64,000 nucleotides of DNA from Streptomyces lichenis (lineage in GTDB: Bacteria > Actinomycetota > Actinomycetes > Streptomycetales > Streptomycetaceae). Shown here piece by piece: positions 60,517-64,000 of this stretch. The notes below the pieces were generated by a model. That model was not told where the DNA came from. It ran no database searches and worked only from the letters and a program-made list of their open reading frames with translations. Made by a program: the position numbers and the translations under genes. The stretch lies in the NCBI RefSeq assembly GCF_023218175.1, contig NZ_JALPTH010000014.1, forward strand, positions 124,001-188,000. Reading direction: 5' to 3'. Position 1 is the stretch's first letter, and each line of letters starts with the position of its first letter.

Positions 60517-61374
60517 TCAAGGGCTCAGGTCGGTCTCCGCCTGGCCCGTGCGGGCGTCACAGGGGTAGGAGACGTGCTGGTGGATCATGGCCCACGCGCC
60601 GTCGCGGTGCTGGAGCACCCGGGTGCCCCGGGACCAGGACTCCGCCACGGTGCCGTCGGCCGCCTGGGCGGTCATGCGGTTCAGGCCCCAGACGACGGCC
60701 AGGTCATCGCGAACCAGCACGCGCATGTCGGGCACGTCCCAGGTGACGGTGCCCTCGGCCGAGTCCAGGCCCTGCCGGCACACCTCGCGCACCCGGTCGC
60801 GGCCCACGTACTGCAAGGGGGCGTCGTGCTCGTAGGAGACGACGTCCTCCGCGATGAAGCGCATCACGCCCTCCAGATCCTTCGCCGCGGTGCGTTCGAA
60901 CCAGTGGTCGTGCACGGCGCGGACCTGGGCCTCGCTCCCGCCTTGAGCCTCGGCGCCGCCGCCCTCGGGGTCGGAGCCGCTCAGGTCGGGGAAGGAGTGG
61001 TGCTCGTGCGCGACCACCCAGCGGCCCGCCTCCTTGCGCAGCCCCAGGGTCAGCCGCATCCGGAAGCCCGGCCGGGCGGCGAGTTCCTCCTCGGTGCCGC
61101 ACCGCACGAGTGCGGCGGCGAACGCGACGTCCTCGCTCGCGGTGATGTCCAGTTCCTCGATGTCGAAGACGGCTCCTCGGGCCTGCCATTCGAAGAACGG
61201 CGGCCAGACCTCCCGGTAGGCGTCGGCGCCCCGCACACCCTCGTAGGGCGGCGGGACGTCGAACATCACGATGTCCTCGGCATGGTCCTCCACCACGGTC
61301 TCGATGTGCCCCTGATGGACTGCCTGAGCCCATCGTTCGATCAGCGTCCGGATCTGCTCGCCGTCGCTCCGCAT
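60517..61374 (-). CDS. Two-domain SnoaL/NTF2-like protein
   Basis: 285 residues with two NTF2-fold domains: the first about 1-130 (IRTLIERWAQAVHQGHIETVVEDHAEDIVMFDVPPPYEGVRGADAY), the second about 150-280 (VHDHWFERTAAKDLEGVMRFIAEDVVSYEHDAPLQYVGRDRV). Such proteins are small-molecule isomerases, cyclases or binding proteins; no active site can be named. Tandem domains in one chain may mimic the usual dimer. ATG at 61374; longer frames upstream are low-complexity. Confidence 0.8.
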   Translation of the reverse strand: MRSDGEQIRTLIERWAQAVHQGHIETVVEDHAEDIVMFDVPPPYEGVRGADAYREVWPPFFEWQARGAVFDIEELDITASEDVAFAAALVRCGTEEELAARPGFRMRLTLGLRKEAGRWVVAHEHHSFPDLSGSDPEGGGAEAQGGSEAQVRAVHDHWFERTAAKDLEGVMRFIAEDVVSYEHDAPLQYVGRDRVREVCRQGLDSAEGTVTWDVPDMRVLVRDDLAVVWGLNRMTAQAADGTVAESWSRGTRVLQHRDGAWAMIHQHVSYPCDARTGQAETDLSP

Positions 61375-61728
61375 GCTTCTCGGTCCTCCCACTCCCGGCC
61401 GCACGCCTCGCTGACGTGCATCGATGTACCGTCCCCTGACCGTGCCGGCCCGGACGCGAGGCGCCTCGCAACGGACCGCTCGGCATCCTGGGACGCGCGG
61501 TACAGGAAGGAGACCCTCCCGGCCCGCGAAACTCATCGGGGCACAACCGCCGAGCCGACGGCCGGCACGCGCACGGTGCAGCCCCCGTCACCGCGCGTCA
61601 TCCACGGGGGGCGGCGCGGCCAGGGCGAGCCTCCGAGCCCGTGGCTTGTTCGATGCCGGCGTCGAGACGCGGAACGGACGAATGCGGAAAACTGACGGCA
61701 CGTCAGACGATCGCACGAGGGGGAAGCG
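61375..61728. other. Intergenic, no supported gene
   Basis: 354 bases between the divergent SnoaL-like gene and the nSTAND remnant. No gene or clear repeat was seen; it should hold both promoters. Confidence 0.5.
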
Positions 61729-62720
61729 ATGGCGCGCCACGAGCGTCCATTGGACAGCGGGGACAGTGCGGAGCTGCGTTTCGCGGCAGCTCTGCGGTGC
61801 CTGCGCCAGAAGGCCGGCAATCCCACCTACCGGGTGCTGGCCCAGCGCGCCCACTACTCCGTCACCGCCCTGTCCAGCGCGGCCGCGGGCCGTGCCCTGC
61901 CCTCGCTCTCCGTCACCCTCGCCTATGTCCGCGCCTGCGGAGGCGACGTGGACGAGTGGGAGCGGCTGTGGCGCGAGGCCGCCGCTCAGCTCGCCGACGC
62001 CGCCCAGGCGGACCGGGCGACGGACGACGGTGCCGACGACGCCGCCGCGCCGTACCCGGGACTGTCCGCGTTCCAGCCGGATGACGCCAAGCGGTTCTTC
62101 GGGCGGGAGGAGCTGACGGGTGACTTGGCCGACCGCCTGTCGCGGCGGCGGTTCGTGGCGGTCTTCGGCGCCTCCGGTTCGGGCAAGTCCTCCCTGCTGC
62201 GGGCCGGACTGCTGCCCCGGCTGCGCGCCGATGCCCACCGGGGGCTCGTGGTGCTCCTCACGCCGGGTCCGCATCCGCTGGAGGAGTGCGCGGTCAGGCT
62301 GGCCACACCGGCCGGGACCACCGCCGGGGCGTTGCAGGCGGACATCGCGGCCGATCCGGCCAACCTGCACCGGCTGGCGCGGCAGATCCTGGCCGAGCGG
62401 CCGTCGGTGAAGGCACCCACCGGAGTGACGATCACGGCATCCGCCGAGGGCTGCATCGCCGACGCCGAGCGCACTCTCCACGGCGACCTGCCGGACTGGT
62501 TCCGCGTCAAGGTCATCACGACGAACCTGCGCCCAGTACGGAAGGTGCGGGTGCGCCAGGATCGGCGGTACACGGAGGCCGTGCGCCAGTGGGCCGCCTG
62601 TATGCGCGCGGCAGGCCGCCTGTACGGGAGTCCCGAGGAGTCGCGCCGGGCGGCGGTCCTCCTCCATGAGCGGCTGCCAGTGGCCGAGGCCGACGCGGCG
62701 GAGACCGCGCGGCCCGTGCA
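61729..62720 (+). pseudogene. nSTAND N-terminus fused to lipoprotein-like fragment
   Basis: The frame opens with a helix-turn-helix (about 15-75, CLRQKAGNPTYRVLAQRAHYSVTALSSAAAGRALPSL) and an nSTAND P-loop NTPase start (PYPGLSAFQPDDAKRFFGREEL...GASGSGKSSLLRAGLLPRL). Near residue 224 (about 62400) it switches to unrelated sequence (TGVTITASAEGCIADAERTLHGDLPDWFRVKV...WAACMRAAGRLYGSPEESRRAAVLL), like the middle of Streptomyces secreted or lipoproteins. After about 62720 the frame (open to 63048) only reads antisense to the next fragment. The NTPase core beyond Walker A is lost, so this is a rearranged remnant. Confidence 0.72.
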
Positions 62721-62738
62721 CGGCCCCGCCTCAGCCGG

Positions 62739-63003
62739 TGGTGGCGGCGGACGAGCTCGACGAAATCCAGCTCGGCAGGCGCCAGTTCGCCCTCACGACC
62801 GAGCAGCCGACGGGTCAGGGACCCCAGCTGAAGGGGACCGGGCAGGAGATCGGGCGAACGCCCGCCCCTCTCCCAGCGGTCGAGGTCGTGGCGCTGATGA
62901 GCGTCTCATGGGCCAATTCAGCCGTCTGCGGCCCGTCCTCCTGCCCGTGCAGCACCAGCAGCCGGCGCTCGGCCAGCGACCGGGCGATCCGCCACCACAC
63001 CTA
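62739..63003 (-). pseudogene. nSTAND C-terminal fragment, inverted
   Basis: The minus strand reads WWRIARSLAERRLLVLHGQEDGPQTAELAHETLIS, the conserved AELAHEALI region at the end of nSTAND NTPase domains. After a frameshift it continues as DLDRWERGG...LTRRLLGREGELAPAELDFVEL, which also fits the family. It may be the missing part of the nSTAND gene on the other strand, implying inversion and deletion. Confidence 0.65.
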
Positions 63004-63760
63004 GCCCGCCCCGTCTCATTGGCCTCGTACGCCGATGTGCGGGCATAGCCGGCCGAGAATCCGGCTTCGGCGGCGGGCTCCTCAGCACCGACGGCGTCCT
63101 GGTTCGCACGGTTGGCGGCGTCGCGCGCGGCCGCCGAGGACACCCTGGCGTTCCTGGCGCTGCTTTCGGCGCGATCCACCTCTGTGGCATAGCCTGCTGC
63201 GGCCTTGGCGCTCTTGGCCGCCTCTGCTTTGGCGTTCTGCACGTCAGCTGCGGCGTTGTTGACCTCGGCGGCCGTGGCAGCGATCCACCGGTTCTGCTGC
63301 GCCTTGGCGGCGATGCCTTCACCCTCGGCGATGAGGCGTTCGAGTTGGGCGATAGGCGTGGAGGCCAGCTGATCCTTTCGGTCGGCCATGAACTGATCCG
63401 CCTGGACGACGGAGTGGACCTCGTCGGCCGGTGCACTCAGAGCGATCTTGGCTCAGCCTTGACCTCGGGCCCGCCGTCGTTGAACAGCTTGGTGGCCGTC
63501 GCTCGCTCATCGCTGTTGCGCGGCGCTGTACTGCGTGTTCTTGAGGAAGGTGAGCAGAGCCTGCGTGCTGCCGTTGGCGAGGGCCTTCTTCGCCTGATCC
63601 TTCAGGCTGGCGCCACCGTCGTTGGCGAGCTTGGTGATCTCCGCGCGATAGTAGGTCTCTGCGACCTGGTACTGACCGGAAGCGTAGAAATCTGCTACCT
63701 GCTGGTCGGTGCCTTGCAGCGCCTCCGTGGCCGCAGTGCGCACGGCCTCATAGGGCTGTT
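63004..63760 (-). pseudogene. ALF-repeat protein, frameshifted
   Basis: Three pieces line up along the minus strand. The first is AATEALQGTDQQVADFYASGQYQVAETYYRAEITKLANDGGASLKDQAKKALANGSTQALLTFL (63743-63507). A frameshifted piece with FNDGGPEVKA follows (about 63490). The last is APADEVHSVVQADQFMADRKDQLASTPIAQLERLIAEGEGIAAKAQQNRWIAATAAEVNNAA... (from about 63440). These are ALF-type Ala-rich helical repeats with a coiled-coil tail, as in large Streptomyces secreted or toxin-associated proteins. At least two frameshifts interrupt it; its 5' end is cut by an IS element and its 3' end by the nSTAND fragment. Confidence 0.7.
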
Positions 63761-63761
63761 A

Positions 63762-64000
63762 GGGGCTGTTTGAGGTTCGGATCTGTGCGAGGGCCGGTGG
63801 GGTGCTGGTCGGAGCTGGCAGAACTCGGGTGTGGCGCGTTTTGACGTGACGGATACCGAGTGGGCTTTGATCGAACCGCTGTTGCCGGTGGCGGCCACCG
63901 GGCCGTTGCCGGGACGGGTGCGGGCCAGTTCAACGGGGTGCTGTGGCGGTTTCGTACCGGGAGTGGCTGGCGTGATGTTCCAGAGCGGTACGGGCCGTGG
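63762..64000 (+). mobile_element. IS5-type insertion sequence, left end, partial
   Basis: The left end appears to start at GGGGCTGTTTGAGGTTCGGATC (from 63762), with GGGCTGTTAG just before it. A transposase starts at the GTG at 63831: ARFDVTDTEWALIEPLLPVAATGPLPGRVRA in frame 3, then QFNGVLWRFRTGSGWRDVPERYGPW in frame 2. A single base is missing at about 63924-63927. The element runs off the window. It interrupts the ALF-repeat gene. Confidence 0.78.

Overview
The window is very GC-rich, has the strong third-position G/C bias of actinobacterial genes, and carries families typical of Streptomyces: DUF5133, DevR/DevS-type two-component systems, CDPS-P450 operons, ALF-repeat proteins and nSTAND regulators. 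Streptomyces or a close relative is the best guess. No rRNA, tRNA or CRISPR array was seen. All calls were made by reading the sequence; no database was searched.

Layout. (1) 1-7.8 kb: the end of a zinc-ribbon protein, then two radical SAM enzymes (one SPASM type, one HemW-like), a LysE-type exporter behind an 18-bp tandem repeat, and several poorly known genes. (2) 8.1-18.2 kb: regulator/transporter pairs. These are an HxlR regulator with an MFS pump, an FAD monooxygenase behind a perfect 32-bp palindrome, a secreted alpha/beta hydrolase, a two-component system whose kinase has an extra membrane-anchored tail, and a PadR regulator facing a broken carboxylesterase. (3) 18.3-20.5 kb: a cyanate detoxification locus (cyanase, carbonic anhydrase, divergent LysR regulator). 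(4) 20.8-24.9 kb: a DUF5133 protein, a translationally coupled operon of cyclodipeptide synthase, P450 and methyltransferase (a small diketopiperazine pathway), and an F420/NADP-type reductase.

(5) 25.4-50.4 kb is the core: a dormancy/oxygen-limitation island. It holds a CBS-BON protein, a DevR/DosR-like regulator with a heme-GAF DevS/DosS-like kinase (OsdR/OsdK type), three universal stress proteins, a flavin-reductase-like protein, pyruvate formate-lyase with its activase, AdhE, a long ribosome hibernation factor, a complete arginine deiminase operon with transporter, a lone cytochrome oxidase subunit I, an Acg-type nitroreductase and a DoxX-like protein. A palindrome of the form GGGMC-N4-GKCCC, the layout of the mycobacterial DosR box, recurs in the intergenic regions of this island. 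The likely role is regulated survival without oxygen: fermentation (Pfl/AdhE), ATP from arginine, ribosome hibernation and stress protection.

(6) 50.6-54.1 kb: a tandem-duplicated IclR regulator divergent from pcaIJ (beta-ketoadipate CoA-transferase), followed by a thiolase stub. (7) 54.4-61.4 kb: a membrane glycosyltransferase and a GT2-GtrA fusion, an OmpR/histidine-kinase pair with matching 11-bp direct repeats upstream of both operons, and a two-domain SnoaL/NTF2-like protein. (8) 61.7-64 kb: a decaying region with rearranged nSTAND fragments, a lipoprotein-like fragment, a frameshifted ALF-repeat gene, and the left end of an IS5-type element running off the window.
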